From Pyrocephalus nanus (Eukaryota; Chordata; Aves; Passeriformes; Tyrannidae): 64,000 nt of DNA. Position numbers and translations under genes: made by a program. The notes under the pieces were generated by a model. The model was given only the letters and a program-made list of their open reading frames with translations. It was not told where the DNA came from and searched no databases. Location: positions 32,398,634-32,462,633 of the forward strand of contig CM076260.1 of the NCBI GenBank assembly GCA_038380795.1, written 5' to 3'. Below, one piece after another: positions 38,258 to 51,837 of the stretch (position 1 is the stretch's first letter; each line of letters starts with the position of its first letter).

Positions 38258-39659
38258 AAAGAGATAAAGGTAGAGCAAGGGCTTAAGATGAGGTTTACAG
38301 AGCAAAGAGTTGAACTAATGTGTATCGAATCCCAAGACATGAAGAGAGGAGAAATAGTGGCACGTGAACAGGAGGAGAGATAAATGACAAGCATCAGTTT
38401 ACAAAGGAAACAATGTGACAGTAAGATAAAAAAAGAGGTGCAAATGTTCTCTGTATAGAAGTGAAGTTTTTCAATTGGCACTGATGATTAGGAGTGAAAG
38501 TCGGGTTGGACTAAATGGGCAAAGGGCAAGGGTGATGTGAAATCAAAGGCAAAAATACTGTTTTGTTTTTATCACCTCACAATTTGAGGATACCCGTAAT
38601 AATTATTTGCCTTAGTCCTGCATTGCCAGATGTGCCAGTTGCTTGGGAAGAAAGCTCTTGTTTGTCACAAACCCACTAAATTAGCAAAACAGAAACTAAG
38701 GTGCAGTTATTGTAGTTGCAGGGTATAGTGAATCATGCAACTCATGAAAGAATTAAACTCACAAATTTTGGATATGCATTATTAAAGAAAAGTCTAACAC
38801 GCTGATAAATGAATAATAAAAGAATAATTCATAAGGTTTTTATCCAGTTTCCTGTGAATCAGGGCTCATAGGAATGTGCTGTCTGTTTTGCTCTTCAATC
38901 TTTTCCTATACTAGTAACTTTTGATAGCCACTTTTGAAATCACTTGCAAAAAAGTGGAAGGTCAGTAATAATTTCAAGTAGACTTTAAAATCAGTAGGTG
39001 GCTGGAGGAGAGATCAAGTTAGTATGCTTGAGGTAAGCCCAACATTGACATTATATATTCATTCTGGCAACAGCCAGGTCAACAATCCACACATCCTTCC
39101 CAGTTACTGTCACAGCATTGCTCTGTCTTGCTCTGCATCCTGAAAGCAGGGGAAGACAACTGCAACGGGAGTGTGGGAGGAGGGTTTGGGACAAATGATG
39201 CAGTGCCTGAACAGTGAACCAGGCTCCATTATTTTCTTGTTTCTAATGGTATGGGGTTTTTTTACAATCTAATTTTCTGACTGCTTTTACCTGAGAATCC
39301 CTGAAGCACATAGATGTTGTTTCATCTACACCATTAAACAAGCCCAAGGGATTAGAAGATTTCTGTTCTTTTTTAACATTGGATAGATTTGAGAGCTGAA
39401 GATGCATTTTTATCTTTAATGAAACTGCACGCTATTTGAATTTTGAATGTTTCCAGAGTTTAATTAGCAATACATGAGCATTGCCCTACAGCAAAATCTT
39501 ACTTCTGTTTGCTATTTGCAGATTTATTGCTTATATGCTATAAATTTGTTCTGTATTAATTCAATGCATACAGACTGTGAACATCATTTTTACCTTCTTT
39601 CTTGTCTCTTATTTTCTTAAAATACAGAGATCCTTCAAGATACAATGTGAAATCCATCC

Positions 39660-39800
39660 TCTTTAATAAATCAGCATGATTTTAAAGATTATTAATAATA
39701 TTAAATATAATTATAGTAAATTTGCTACAACATATTACTATAAAATATTTGTATAATAAGTATATATTTGATAACAATATTTATTAAATATTAATAAATT
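39660..39800. other. Extreme AT-rich block
   Basis: About 140 bp are nearly free of G and C and dominated by ATTAATA, AATAT and TATAAAAT words. It might act as a scaffold-attachment or easily unwound element, but that is inference from composition only. Confidence 0.5.
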
Positions 39801-41994
39801 CACAAGTGGGAATATTCAGTGACATTCATAACCTAATCTCAAGTACTCTAAGTGGCATCCTTACAAAATATGTATTTGCTTCTCTTAATAGAGGCTCAGG
39901 CTTTAAATTTGAAGATCCCCTGTTATCTAGTCCCAAAAAATTCCAACTAGAAAATGGCAACTCTTACCAAACCAGAAAGGATATAGAAATTTTGTGAAAG
40001 ATCCTATTTTATTTATATCTCAGCTGCTAGCATTGATAACTGCACCAAAAAAAATTCATTTTTTCACTATCTGTCAAAAAAACATTTAAGCAAATAGAAG
40101 AGAGGTTAAAAAAGAACAAAAATTATGATGTTTTTGTGTTAATATATACCTTTACTGTGATCTTTTTCAGAGGTAGCATTGAAAAATTACTCTGGATTAT
40201 CTAGTTTACTTGCTTGCCAAAGGCAAATTAGCAAATATACTTATTATTATACTCTGAAAATGTAGAACTGTAAAATATGTATCCCTCCTTAATTTATATA
40301 AAAAAAGTAAAAGTCTGATTTTGCTTCATATATCTTCAAGGCACATGTAGGTGCAAGCATTACATTATCTTTTCATATTATTGTAAGTGTTCAGAAATCT
40401 ATTTTTATCTCACCTTATCTCACATTTCATCTTTATAGGATATTTGGTGTATATGTTTATGAGATATTTTAATCTCAGAGGTTTCAAAGCTGTATGTGTA
40501 CAATTTATGAAATCTCTTTAATAGGAGTTTGCTTGGTATCTCTGCCTGCAGATTTGATTCTCAATGTGAGACTTGTTTGTCTTCTGTAGTTTTCTTTTGA
40601 TATTTGTTTTGGGATTACATGCAGCAGTGAGATGATTCAGAGAAAATATTTATTAAAGATTGATTATTATGGCTGTCTCATGTTGAGCAGATGATAACCA
40701 AGCTGGTCCTACTCTTCAGCTGCAATAGGCCAGTAAAAAGACATTGCATCAGGCAGGAAAACAGTAACTGTAGATGCAAACTGGCCTAATTAACTGGTTT
40801 TACAGCAAAAGTTTTCAGTCCACCTCACTGTCCACTTACGTGGCCCAAAATTTTGTCAGTTACAATTTTGCAGGAGACAGTGTTGAAATCCATGGTAAAA
40901 TTAAGGTAAATGTTATTAAATTCAAGCTGACTGCTACTTGGACCACCTTCCTGCTTTTCATGTGTTTCGAAACGTTTTCATGGAGGATTCATCCCATGCA
41001 AGCTTGTGGACAAGTATTTTTATTCATATATTTGCATGTGTATGTGTGTATACACATGTGAGCTGGCTAGAGGTATAATCTACGTTGTTAATAGGATGCA
41101 GTGGTCTGCTTTTGAGTGGTGAAGACATCACAGTTAGACATAAAATATTTGTTCAGAATATCCTTTTATTAGTCAAAAATACTCGAGTTATTGAATATTA
41201 ATTGTATAGGGGTATGCATTTATATGAAGATAGAACTTATAGTAATTACATTTAATGTGTTTTTTTTCTTTGAAAGAACTTTTATATATATAAATTACAT
41301 TTTTTTCCAGTAGTGTTTTACAGAATAATGTAGTGTGCACTTTGTAGAGCAGTAAGTTTCATTGCATAATATCTATTGATTTAAGGGGACAAAGAAAACA
41401 GTTCTATTTTTTTCTTAATAGAAAAGATCATGGCAAACCCCCACCCCAATATAATTCTCATGTAAGTTCACATCACTCCTGGTTCAGGAGAAATGCATTG
41501 TTAAAAATCAATATGAAAGTGAATTGTCTGAATTTGAAAATATAGTGTAATTAGGTTTATTTCTGATAGCTTTGTTGACAGAAGACCATAGTACATGTTT
41601 TAGCATAAGTGTTTGAATTTCAAAGAATTTGTTCATTTGTCTACCTGTGACAAACAGAAGTCCTGTATGTGCAGAGTAGTCATCAACTTTCTTTGTCAGC
41701 AGATGGGCTGGATGACATCTAATGCTGAAAAGGTGTGTCCTGGGGAATTCACACTTTTGGATGAGTTTGTTCATAGGACAGTTTCCTGTAGTGTTAATCT
41801 TTTGAGAACAGATGAGAGTTTGTCATAGATCTCATATGTATGTAACTAATAGAGTTTTAAATACTCTAAATTTTCAATTTTGATTTTTTTCTTCAAAATT
41901 TTAGTATGTAAATCCCATTTGTATTTCAGGCAATTGCAGTAAAAAAGATGGAGATGTATTTTGAAAGATTAAATTTACTGTTATTTCTCTTTAG

Positions 41995-42126
41995 TTTCAG
42001 GCACTGCATTCTGTATCACAAACACTGGTTTTGCTAGGAAAGAACAACGTATTAAGAAATTCTTTAATATCACTTCTACTCTCAGAAGTACGTCAATTTG
42101 CTGAGCAGCTGTTGCAGGCCCACCAG
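41995..42126 (+). CDS. MEI4: MEI4 coding exon 4 (helical C-terminal domain, not the last exon)
   Basis: This 132-nt exon encodes 44 whole codons (residues 270-313), from Phe-Gln-Ala-Leu-His to Ala-His-Gln. It is bounded by a TTATTTCTCTTTAG acceptor and a CAG|GTACTG donor. The segment VLRNSLISLLLSEVRQFAEQL closely matches the human block LLRKSIISLLLSEV...FA as I recall it, and FQ at the start matches human FQ, which favours the acceptor at 41993-41994. A second AG six bases downstream (41999-42000) is also in frame and would drop only Phe-Gln. The human protein continues about 70-85 residues further, so at least one more coding exon is expected. I looked downstream for codons resembling the aromatic-rich C-terminal block and found none. 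Confidence 0.93.
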
Positions 42127-45100
42127 GTACTGTCTGTCATCTTTTCTTTTGGAGAAGGGCTGAAGAGTGGTGTTGGGGAGTGTTTTGGCTGTATCTGTTT
42201 GTTTCTTAAAATGTAATAAATGCATTATCTTATAGAGTATGCAGATTCAGGAACCCGGAAAATGCTAGAACCTAACTTAAACAGCAAATTCAGAAAAAAT
42301 AAAAAGGGGTATAAAATGAAAGAAAATTTCCTTATGGAAAAGTGAAATTAGCAGACTATATAATAAATAGACTCAATACGTTTTAAGATTTGAAATAATT
42401 AGAACACTTAGTATAATGTGTAAATTATTGACTGTGCAGGCAATACAGCTTGGGGATCCACCTGAACAAATTATTTCAGTCTCTTGCTCATGTAATACTG
42501 GAAAGATCATTGCTTCATTCTATTTCAAAATTAGATTTCATGTTTTACATTGTAATATTAATTTTCATGATGCAAAAGTTATTCAACACGTAATATTGTA
42601 TTTAGTTTATTACAATGAATAGAAGGTAAGGAGCAGAATAGAACTTGTGGTAAAATATATATTTAGGTTAAATTTTTTCAGTAAACTATAGAGTTTAAAA
42701 GAAGAGAGGAAAAGAGAAAGTGAATGTCCCTTTAACATTTGAAGATGAGAGGTAGAAATAAATAGGTTTTATAGATTTTTATTGTATTTGTATGTGGTGG
42801 GTGTGTATTTTATGCAAAGTGTTCAGCCTCACTTGGGATTATGACTTGATTGTCTGCTATCCTAAAATGATCAATAAAAAGAAAGCATGCAGCTTTTTAT
42901 CTGTTGGCCATTAAATTTATTGATACATACAGAAAACATTCATCGTAGTTGTATTCAGTGGTGGTCCAGTTTAACAAATGTCTTAAGTTTTGCTCAAGAA
43001 TTTTATTATTTTTCTCTCTAGGATATGGCATGGTAGTAAGTTCGGACTGCTGAGGGGGAATATATCATTTCCAACACTAATTTCTACTATGTTTGAATCA
43101 TATTCTGAAAGCAGTTCCGAAAGGCAAATTTTGAAAGAATTAAACAAAGAGCTGTGTCTTATTTTTAGTCACTGTTAGCATACAAGACATTGCTGGCAAC
43201 CAGATGTCAACAGACTTAGCAAATTTAAGAATAGGGAAGTGTAATTAGAAACAATAATTGGTTTTTAAGTTTAAAGAAGTTGTTAGTTTTTAACATTATT
43301 AAATCTCACCTGTTAAACAAACAGAATTAGTCATCCTTCCTGTTAGAGATTTTGTCAGTGGCAGCACAGAACCTTTCAGTGATGTCAAGCTTACACTGAA
43401 CATTGCACTTTGCATTTGCACTTGGTTACTATGATACTACTTAAATTTGCATACTGTAATTTTAATTATTCCTTTTGTATTTGGTGAAGCCTTAGGAGCT
43501 GTGTGTCTGTCTGTAGCTGACACTTTGTAGGACTTTGAAAAGCTGCAGTTCATGTAGGAAAAGTAACTGAAGTTCTGGTTTGCTTAGTTTGCTGTGAAGT
43601 CACTGTTTTTAAAGTTCATGCATTCTTGCATTTAGTCCAAATAGGTGTATTGTGTTCATTTAAAAACTCTTATACATTCTGTACGTGATAATATAATATG
43701 GAAACATATCACAATTGGACTCCAAACTCTGGTATTTCTGATGGTCTAATTTACAGACCTGCTTCTAAATGTTTCTGACTTTGTGTAGCATTATTTTTGG
43801 TAGGTACAATTCTAAAAAGGGTTAAAGTATTTTTCCTTGTTTTGTAGTCAAATCTAATGATACAGTATCAGTTTGAAATTTACAAAATGACAGCTTTAAA
43901 AAAAAGCTTCTTAAATACTTAAATTAGAAAAGATAATGCTTCATTAGCTGACAAGTATCCTAATTGTGTTTTGTTACTTAAGCAACATTGCTGTTAATTG
44001 CAAAGGTGTTTCATATGTTCCATTGAAAACAGTCGAATTAGGGACTGAATTTTAGTTCTGATTAGAGGTATGCAAATGTACGGGGTTTGTTTTGCTTTGT
44101 TGTTTGGTTATTTTTTTGTTGTTGTTGGCAGATGGGAGAAATAAAGAAATCATCTAAGGCATGTATTCAGGTTAGCTTGCAATTGTGTTTTGAGCATTTG
44201 ATGGAAAACGGTAAAAATACCTAATTTATCCAAGCAAATTTTTATGTATTTTTAATAGTAGCAATTATTTTTATAATTATAATAATAATTTTTATCATTT
44301 TTATAAATATTTTTTTAAAGTTGAAGATGCTTTTCCATGCTGACTTGGATTGAAAACAAAATCCCTTTTAATTTTTCTAAATCAATCATCTAGATAGCTC
44401 AAAACATTTTCATTTTAACTTCCTCCTTAAGGCTTGAACTAAGCTCCAAATAGTTTCTCAAATGTGTGCATTCCAGAATATGCAACTTTATATTCCATCA
44501 TTTCTTCAATGGGAAGTGTGCTCAGCTCAAACCCTTGTGGGTTTGTGGATACATCCTTTGATAAATATTGAAAATTTTTTTACTTTAGAATTCTGACTGA
44601 TTTTAGAGAGTTTGTGTCCTCTTGGAGCAAGCTTATGTGTCTACCCACAGTTTCAAAAAGCTTCCTATGTCCCTAGCTTTACAAATTAAAAAATTAAGTT
44701 GACTATATGAGAGTGTATCTAATAAAATACAACAGAAAAGTACAGGGATTATTATGAATATTTTTATATTCTCTAATTAGCTATATCCATTAATCTTACA
44801 ATATGACAAATTAATGTCAAATATATGAATAATATAATTTTGTATACAATATTCCCACATGTTAATATAGAGAATTAAATAAGGATCATATAAAACAATA
44901 TAGTTATCTTGATGTTCCACCAGTTAAAATGAATTTTATGGTAGTAAACTCTCAGGCCAGTTAGTAATTTGCTTAAATTCTTTCAAGTACTTCATCATGT
45001 GCTTAAAGTAAAGCTCATACTTCAGCACTTTGCTGACATCAGGATGCTGACTTCTAGGCAAAAGCATATTTATATAAACTCAATTAGATCCCTTAAATTT

Positions 45101-46790
45101 TACAGATGTTGGATATGGACTTTTCAGTTTTATCTATAATAGGAACTTTTCATGCTTCATAAATACAGTTTATAAGAATACAATAACTAAACCTTATCTC
45201 ACTATGGAATAGAAATCTTCTGATCCCCAATTGGATTTCTACTGCAGACCACACAAAATTGTAAGATACTAAGATTTCACAGTGATATTGTGGAAGATGG
45301 ATTATTTTTCAAATGTTGAGTTCCTCACCATGATAGCAGATCTTCCCTTATGATAGCTGTTTCAAAGACAGAGGACCAGAAATGGAAAGCACATATTGGT
45401 TTACTGCCCATTTCTAACCTCCTAGGTGATAATTCCAAGAAATATGAGGAAGAAAATTAAGAACAAGAAAATAGATATGAAAATAGAAAAAGGAAGATGT
45501 ACTGTGAGGTTTGGGAAAGATCTATTATTCAGTAATAGCTTGTCCAGCATTACGTTTTTATATCACATTACTTTCTTTATACTATTTTTCCTTTTTTAAA
45601 ACTTTAAAATATTTCTATCCAAAAACCATACACTGAATAGTTGTGGCTTGGTTTTGTGGTTTTTTGGTGTTTTTTTTTTTTTTTAAATGAAGACACCAAG
45701 TTATATGTAATTCCTAATGTTATATGTAAGTGTTAAGTCCAAATCCAAAACCAAATGTAGGTGCTGACTTCTAACCTGAATGAGTGGTGCAGTTAGACTT
45801 CAACACAGGATTTACAGGGTGAGATTCATCCTCTTTAGATGTTTGTAGTAGAGATTGCTGTTTTGATCCGATTTACTCGCTTTAGTTTTCCAGAATAGCC
45901 AAGGGAAGGAAAAAGTAATTTCTTGTCAAACCTGTTGTTGTGCACAACTATGATAGCTGTCCCTAGAGTTGTCTGCTTCTCTCATTTGGCTATGAGAAAG
46001 GAAACTTAGATTGATCAGCTGAAATATAGATATTTATGTTGAAGGCATCCAAAGGGATGAAAATCCTACAGAACAGTTTTAACAGGTAGTCATGCAAAAC
46101 ATACTTCTATCTGTACACTGACAAGCTTAAGTAAGTAACGTTATTAGATGTTTGTAGCAAGTTATATTTTAGTTAGAGTAATTAATAAGTTAACTTATTT
46201 CCCAGGTGTTCAAATTCTTTAAGTGTACACAAGAGACTGATGATTGATGGTGATTGAATTTGCAGGATGTGTGTATTGAAGCTTCTTTTAAGATGCATTC
46301 CAGCTGTGGTGTGTGTGATGTGGATGCTTCTCCATAGGGAGCTCTGTTAAGCTAGCAGTCTATGCAGCCAATGCATTGGGGGGAAAAAAAAGAACAAAGA
46401 GGAGCATGGATGTACTGTGATTTTGAGCACTTCCTGTGATTTTTGTTGCCATTCATTACTGCCTAGCAAACAATCATGTCATTAAAATGTACAACCACAC
46501 AGCAGCAGCTCTATTTAGAAGCAAATAAAGGGCTGAAATATTCCTGTGGCTGGAGAGCCCTTTTTTTTTTCTAGCTGGCAAGTTGGAGGCAATGTCAGTT
46601 GGTAGTCAGTTCATTGGGAAAATGGAGTTTTCCTGGAGCTGGGTTCAGCTGAGTAACAGAAAGGTGCTAAGAGCTGAGCTATAAATGTCAGGGCTTGTGC
46701 TATGATCCACCCCAGAAGGGGAGGGTAACCCAGGTTCTTGTTAGTAAATCCCTTGGGGTGGATTAGAGTGAAATGACACTGAATGGTCAG

Positions 46791-46825
46791 TGTGTGTGTG
46801 TGTAAATATATATATATATATATAT
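46791..46825. repeat. Compound (TG)n-(AT)n microsatellite
   Basis: Six TG units, a two-base AA break, then about ten TA/AT units. It adjoins the possible reversed LTR. Confidence 0.95.
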
Positions 46826-46826
46826 G

Positions 46827-47290
46827 TAAGGTTTATTTTAGAAAAATTTGGTTGCAAAGGTAAACAGGTATGTAGCCATTTTGATTATTATTATCTATAA
46901 CAAAATAGCAATATAAAAACATAAAAATAACACTTAAGAAAATGTATAAGGAAGAGAAAGAAAAGATAAAAGTAGAAAGTTACATAGTCACCACCCACTG
47001 GATCCAGGGATGAGACTTGGTAGTTGTAATTTTGATGCCTGTTGATTGAAGTGATGATGGCAGTCCTGGCAAAGTGAGGGTCTTCTCCCAGCCTTGTTTA
47101 CTTCTCCTTAAACTTGAGGTAATACCTGAGTACAATTGTACCACCTGTCTTATGTCAAGTTCCCATAAGGAGGCTTAACTCACAGTCCAGTTCCCTGAAA
47201 TCCAGAAGACATATTTGGGAGGGGAGCAGGCTTCAGTGATCTTAACAATGTTTAAGCCATTAACCATTTCAGTCTCTCACACTTCCTTCC
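46827..47290 (-). mobile_element. Possible reversed LTR remnant
   Basis: The plus strand has GGTTTATTTTAG (reverse of an AATAAA signal) just after an AT microsatellite. It is followed by text such as CACCCACTGGATCCAGGGATG and GTGAGGGTCTTCTCCCAG that resembles reversed passerine-type LTR sequence. I cannot define both ends or a target-site duplication. The assignment rests on memory of repeat text and is weak. Confidence 0.3.
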
Positions 47291-49732
47291 TAAGTCTTTC
47301 TCCACGCATCCATTCTGTATCCAGTGGATGCTCTGGGCAGGTGTGGTACCTACCTCATGCTTTATTCCATATGCAAGTGTGTCTGATGTGATGTAGAGAA
47401 TTCTTCAAATAAGCTCCTCTTTCCAAGTTTACTTCATTTATGGAGTATGGCTTATCTCTTCAGCCATAATTTTATATATGTTTTCTTACAGGTTAGAAAA
47501 AAAAAGTTATACATTTTTTTCCTCAAATATGGTAGAAAATAGCTAAAATAGTTAATTAAAAAAATCAAACGGAATATTATGCAGCTGGAAAAGCTAAATA
47601 GATTTTGCAGTCTACTGTTGTTTGAGGTACTAAAGTGGCTATCAAGCACATATGGCTTTTTGTAGTTTCTACTGTTGGCTTTACTCACACATCAGATTAC
47701 TAATACTTCACCTAGATAAAAGAGATTGGTACCAGGTAGATCTTATGAAAATAATTGAACTTTCATCTGGACATCTGTTCATGCTTTTTAAGATGTCATT
47801 TCTTTCCTTGATATGCTGGTAAGCAAATTTCTAATTGTGAATTGTTAAAGATGCTGCAAAATAGTGCTCTGGGTAAAGGTAGGATTAATTTTAATTACAT
47901 ATGACTGATGATGCTACTGTTAACAAAGGAAACAATGGCTGGACGGAATAATCAGTGGATCTGCATTTTTTTTCTTATATACCCGGTTTGGAGATACGGA
48001 TTTGGGAAAACATAAATCTCTTGCCTGAAAGGCAGGAATGAAAGAATCAGTCACAACTTGGTATATGCCAAGAGTGCCATGCACCTTTGAAATGTGTACC
48101 TGCTTCTGCTGCATATGTCATCCCCTATTACAGATTAGATTTTAAGATGCTTAAGAGTCAGACAGAACTGGAAAATGACAAATGGTTCATGCACTTTTTC
48201 TCTTTCCTGTCATACTATCTTAAAATGATAGCTTTAAGGAGAAAGGAGTTTGGAAGTATTCTTACAGAGCTAAAAGTAGAAGGGCTTTGACTACACTTAG
48301 GTGCTTGGCAAAATTGAGGGTGACATGTAATCAGAAAACCTCAGGTGCGTTTGGGAACAGAAGCAGCAAATATCGATTACATGAGGAGAATGGTGTCGAC
48401 TAGAGAATTGTTACTCTTAATATTCATGAATCATGTCATTCGTGGAAACATAGTACTGGAAAAGGAAAAATGCTTAATTACAAAAATCAGAATTTATCAA
48501 ACCCAAAAATTACTCATTTTGATGCTGCTTTTACTTCCTTATTATCAGTATTAATTCTGTCATTTTCCTATTGCTTTCTTTACAGCTCAGTTAATCATTT
48601 TGCATGCCTGAAAGCAGAACATGAATAAGGCAGAAGCATCAGATTTTTGTGACATATGTAGTATACCTGTTAGTGTGAAAGGCAGGTTTTGCTTAACCTG
48701 TATCTTCAAATAGATGGTTTTAAGGCTCCTGTTAAGTTCTCTTCTTCATGGAGCATTCTTGCTTACAGACAAGGATTTTCAAAATGGAATGATGTGACAA
48801 AAAATTAAGCACTGCTGCCTTAACACTTCTGGATATTGGAGTTGCCTATATGAATAGCATATCTACCATATGTGCTCTTAAAAGTTCAATATCCAGGCAA
48901 GGTAACATTTTGTGTCAGTTTTACCTTCTGCTTTTAGTTTTGGATAATTGTTTAAAGTCTTCAGTTTGCTGCGCTTTTAACACAGTTGCACTAAATGCTT
49001 TTTTGGGATACACTATAAATACATAGTTCTTGTGTCAATGGCTTTGCAGTCTATTGGCTGCTTGGGTATTTGGTGTCTTAATGAAATGGAAAAAGAAAGA
49101 GTCATAGCCTTAGAATTTCCAACAAGGAATTACTGATATAACAAATTTTTGTTTGGAATAGTAACAACAGCTGATAATTAAAAGTTGTCTTTAAGAGCTT
49201 AGAAAAACATAGAAGTAAATAAAAACTATAGAATTATATTAGATACCAGTGTTAAATCATAACTTTGTTTTCCTTTTAAAACATTCTTTTCATTTTACAG
49301 GACATGTCAGTAGCTTTGAATTTCCTAGCTTTGCACACACTTGCCTTTCTCTAAGCCTGTGTGACACTCTTATACATAATGATTTAGCTTGCCCCATTGG
49401 GACTCTCTTTTATTGGTTTGGTTTGTTTTGCTAAAAATACTTTTAAAGCTGTGTTTATCTACCTATAGAGCTTATGCATAACCATCACTACTTTAAAATC
49501 ACAAGACCAGGAAGATTAACTGGTGTTTGTTCCGTGCTTTCTAATATGTTCAAGTGCTTTTAAAAACTCATTATTATGTAGCTCACTATGAGATGTTATA
49601 ACCACCAAGCACATGCACAGTGGGCTGTCTTCTGCAGTGTGCTGTGATATGCCATCAAGCACAGAAAAACTGCTTCTGGTCTTTGCATGCTCTTCCTTCA
49701 TAAGCAATGGGTTTGTTTTACATTCTGTTTGT

Positions 49733-50990
49733 GCTTGGATTGAACTCTTAGCTTAGGTTGTTAATTGGGAAGGGTGGCTGTAGTGTATTTAGTTAGGCTT
49801 AGGATTAGAATGCGGTTTAGAATTAAGATCGAAACATAAGATCCTCAGCAGAGAGGGAAATGCTTGAAAGGCTGGGCCTAGGAGTGTTTGTCATGACCAA
49901 CAAGACTACACTTGTTCTGCTAGTTCAGTGTTGGGTTAGAGTTGGTGTTAGAAAAATATCTCTGGTTAACTCCTCAGTTGAAACTGTCATAGGCTTACAG
50001 TGGTGTTGCATATTTGAATATATGTGCTTGTGAGCTGCATTGAATGCTGCCACCACATTCAGAAGGAGCTGCTATTCGAAGTTTGGCTCTGAAACAGGCA
50101 GAATTCATCGTTCTAAGATTTAACTGATGAAGAAGTAATTAATAGAGTAGGTTTAAGTCTGGGATGAAATGAATTGGCTACCTAAAGTTTGTTCTGTAGC
50201 TAAGGTTGGAATAATGGTTTGCATGGCGGAGACATGTGGAAGATGAAATCTGGTTCCATAGCTTATTTTAAACTTAGTATAGATTTTGGGTGGCAGCACT
50301 CTACCTGGCTGGTTAAGGCTTGATCTGGCAGGACAGCAAACTACTGTTAATTCTGTGCCTAGAGGGGAAAGTAGGTTTCAGGACTGGTGTCAGCAGCTAC
50401 TCCTATGCACTGCTACATTGACAGGATTTCTGGTGTAGATTTAATTTGGGGAGATAAGTAGGGATGAGCTAAAGTTGAACACCTTTATAGAAGGTATCAG
50501 AGCTAGATTTAAGGTTTTCGTGCTGAGGGCTTAGGAATCTGGGGTTTCAATTTTCAGTAGGCACTGATGATGTAGCCTTTTCAATCCACAGTGGATTCAG
50601 TAAAGAAGATGTATTGGTGGGCCTGAGTTTGTGTCAGACTAAGAGTGAGCTTACTGAGACTCAGAGGGCCTTTGGAGATAAAGAAATGAGATATTGGGCT
50701 AGGTTTGTGGTGAGGGAGGAAGGGAGAAGCAGCTGAGTGTGTTTAGATTTGAGTGTTAGTTACATGAGTTGCTGAATTGGTGCTAAGATAGAAAGCAAGG
50801 CTTAGGTGTCCAGGATTTGCACAGCAGAGTGCTTTGCTGAAGTTGGAGGTGTTCCAGAAAGAGAAGGTGAAGTATGCTCAGATAGGATATAATTTCTATG
50901 GCTTGATTAGATTAAGGATTAAGACAGTGCTGTTTGCAGTCTTGAACTGGATGAAATGCAGGTGACCAGATACCTTTGTGGGGTTGAATC
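49733..50990. repeat. G/T-rich tract with recurring TTAGG-like words, possible degenerate tandem repeat
   Basis: The plus strand repeatedly shows TTAGG, TTTAGG, TTAAGG, GGTTTAAG and GGGTTAG words, for example near 49790, 49935, 50150, 50310, 50500 and 50700. It has fewer A/T runs than flanking DNA and no recognisable LINE or LTR. I could not define a repeat unit by eye. Confidence 0.3.
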
Positions 50991-51837
50991 ACAATTGCAC
51001 GTGCATGCACATACATGGTCACAAAAGAATTTATGGCAGCACTGTCTATATTGCATGTCTTCTAGAACTATTACATTTATGCTGAAATGCACATTTGAAA
51101 TGTGTGCAGCACCAACATTACTGAATTAAAACTTATCTTAGAAAATAACCTTGAATCCCACTCCAGTTTAGCTTCTTATTATATAAGCAAGGATTATTTT
51201 CACTTGATTCCAATGGCAATTCACATAGGGAGAACTCAAATGCAGAGAGCAAGAAAATGAGAAAAATAGAAACAAAATTTGTGTGTATTTATCCTTTTTC
51301 ATAAACAATGGCATCCCAGGTTGCATGATTATAGTGCAGACTTTGAAAATGTAGCTTGTATGTTTTGAATTTCTTGGCATCTGTCATTCCTGGAATTGAG
51401 TTGGCAAAGCACAATTAAACCTCTGGGTATATTGTCTTGAAACAAGATCCTTTTGGCTCTATTTCATCCTTATAATTAATTCTTTCATTAAAAGTTACTA
51501 CTAGTGTCTCTTGAGTTTTCAGATTATTAAACTTCTAGCTGAAGTTGCAGTTTTAAAGAACTCTTTGTGTAACCTTATCATTTAATCAAAGCTCTTTTAC
51601 TAAGCCTAGCTACAACATTTAATACAGAATAGTATAGGGAATTGTGGTATGATAAATATGAGAGAGAGAGCTAAAAATTTAAGCAGTATTTCTGCCTGTT
51701 AGAATAAATTATAAAAGAACTTAATTTAGAGTAACAGAATAAGTTAACCATTTTGAGTTCTTCCTACACAATTTGATTATGTGAACTATGATTTAATCCT
51801 GTTGACTAACTTAAAGAGGGTGAATTCATTGAATGAT

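Larger units (their letters stand above)
30088..41994 (+). other. MEI4: MEI4 intron 3
   Basis: This intron of about 11.9 kb runs from GTAAGT to CTCTTTAG. It contains one plus-strand CR1 3' end at 38.0-38.26 kb, a T-run plus GT microsatellite at 31.3 kb, a short 20-bp-period duplication at 32.83 kb, and an extremely AT-rich block at 39.66-39.80 kb. No other gene is supported. Confidence 0.8.
9327..42126 (+). other. MEI4: MEI4 gene span, visible part (four coding exons, 3' end missing)
   Basis: MEI4 is a meiosis-specific chromosome-axis protein. With REC114 and IHO1 it enables SPO11/TOPOVIBL to make programmed DNA double-strand breaks in germ cells. The visible coding exons are 9327-9348, 16500-16751, 29555-30087 and 41995-42126, totalling 939 nt or 313 codons. 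Every intron begins GT and ends AG, and split codons rejoin without a stop: G|TA gives Val8, A|GA gives Arg92, and the last junction falls between codons. The translation matches vertebrate MEI4, recalled from memory, along its whole length: the WYL..SKLALA...YTEHL N-terminal block, LEDSGCD, the QLLDGL..FY.NPK block, and LR.S.ISLLLSEV. Introns are about 7.2, 12.8 and 11.9 kb. The final exon was not found in the window. Identity is high confidence; exon 1 is inferred. Confidence 0.93.

Noticed and set aside
45440..45510. A 'RYEN'-like peptide reminiscent of the MEI4 C-terminal exon
   Set aside because: The following residues are Lys/Arg-rich rather than the expected aromatic block, and no convincing acceptor precedes it.
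50279..50300. Phe-Trp-Val peptide that could fit the last MEI4 exon
   Set aside because: The neighbouring codons do not match MEI4 and the tract looks like non-coding repeat.
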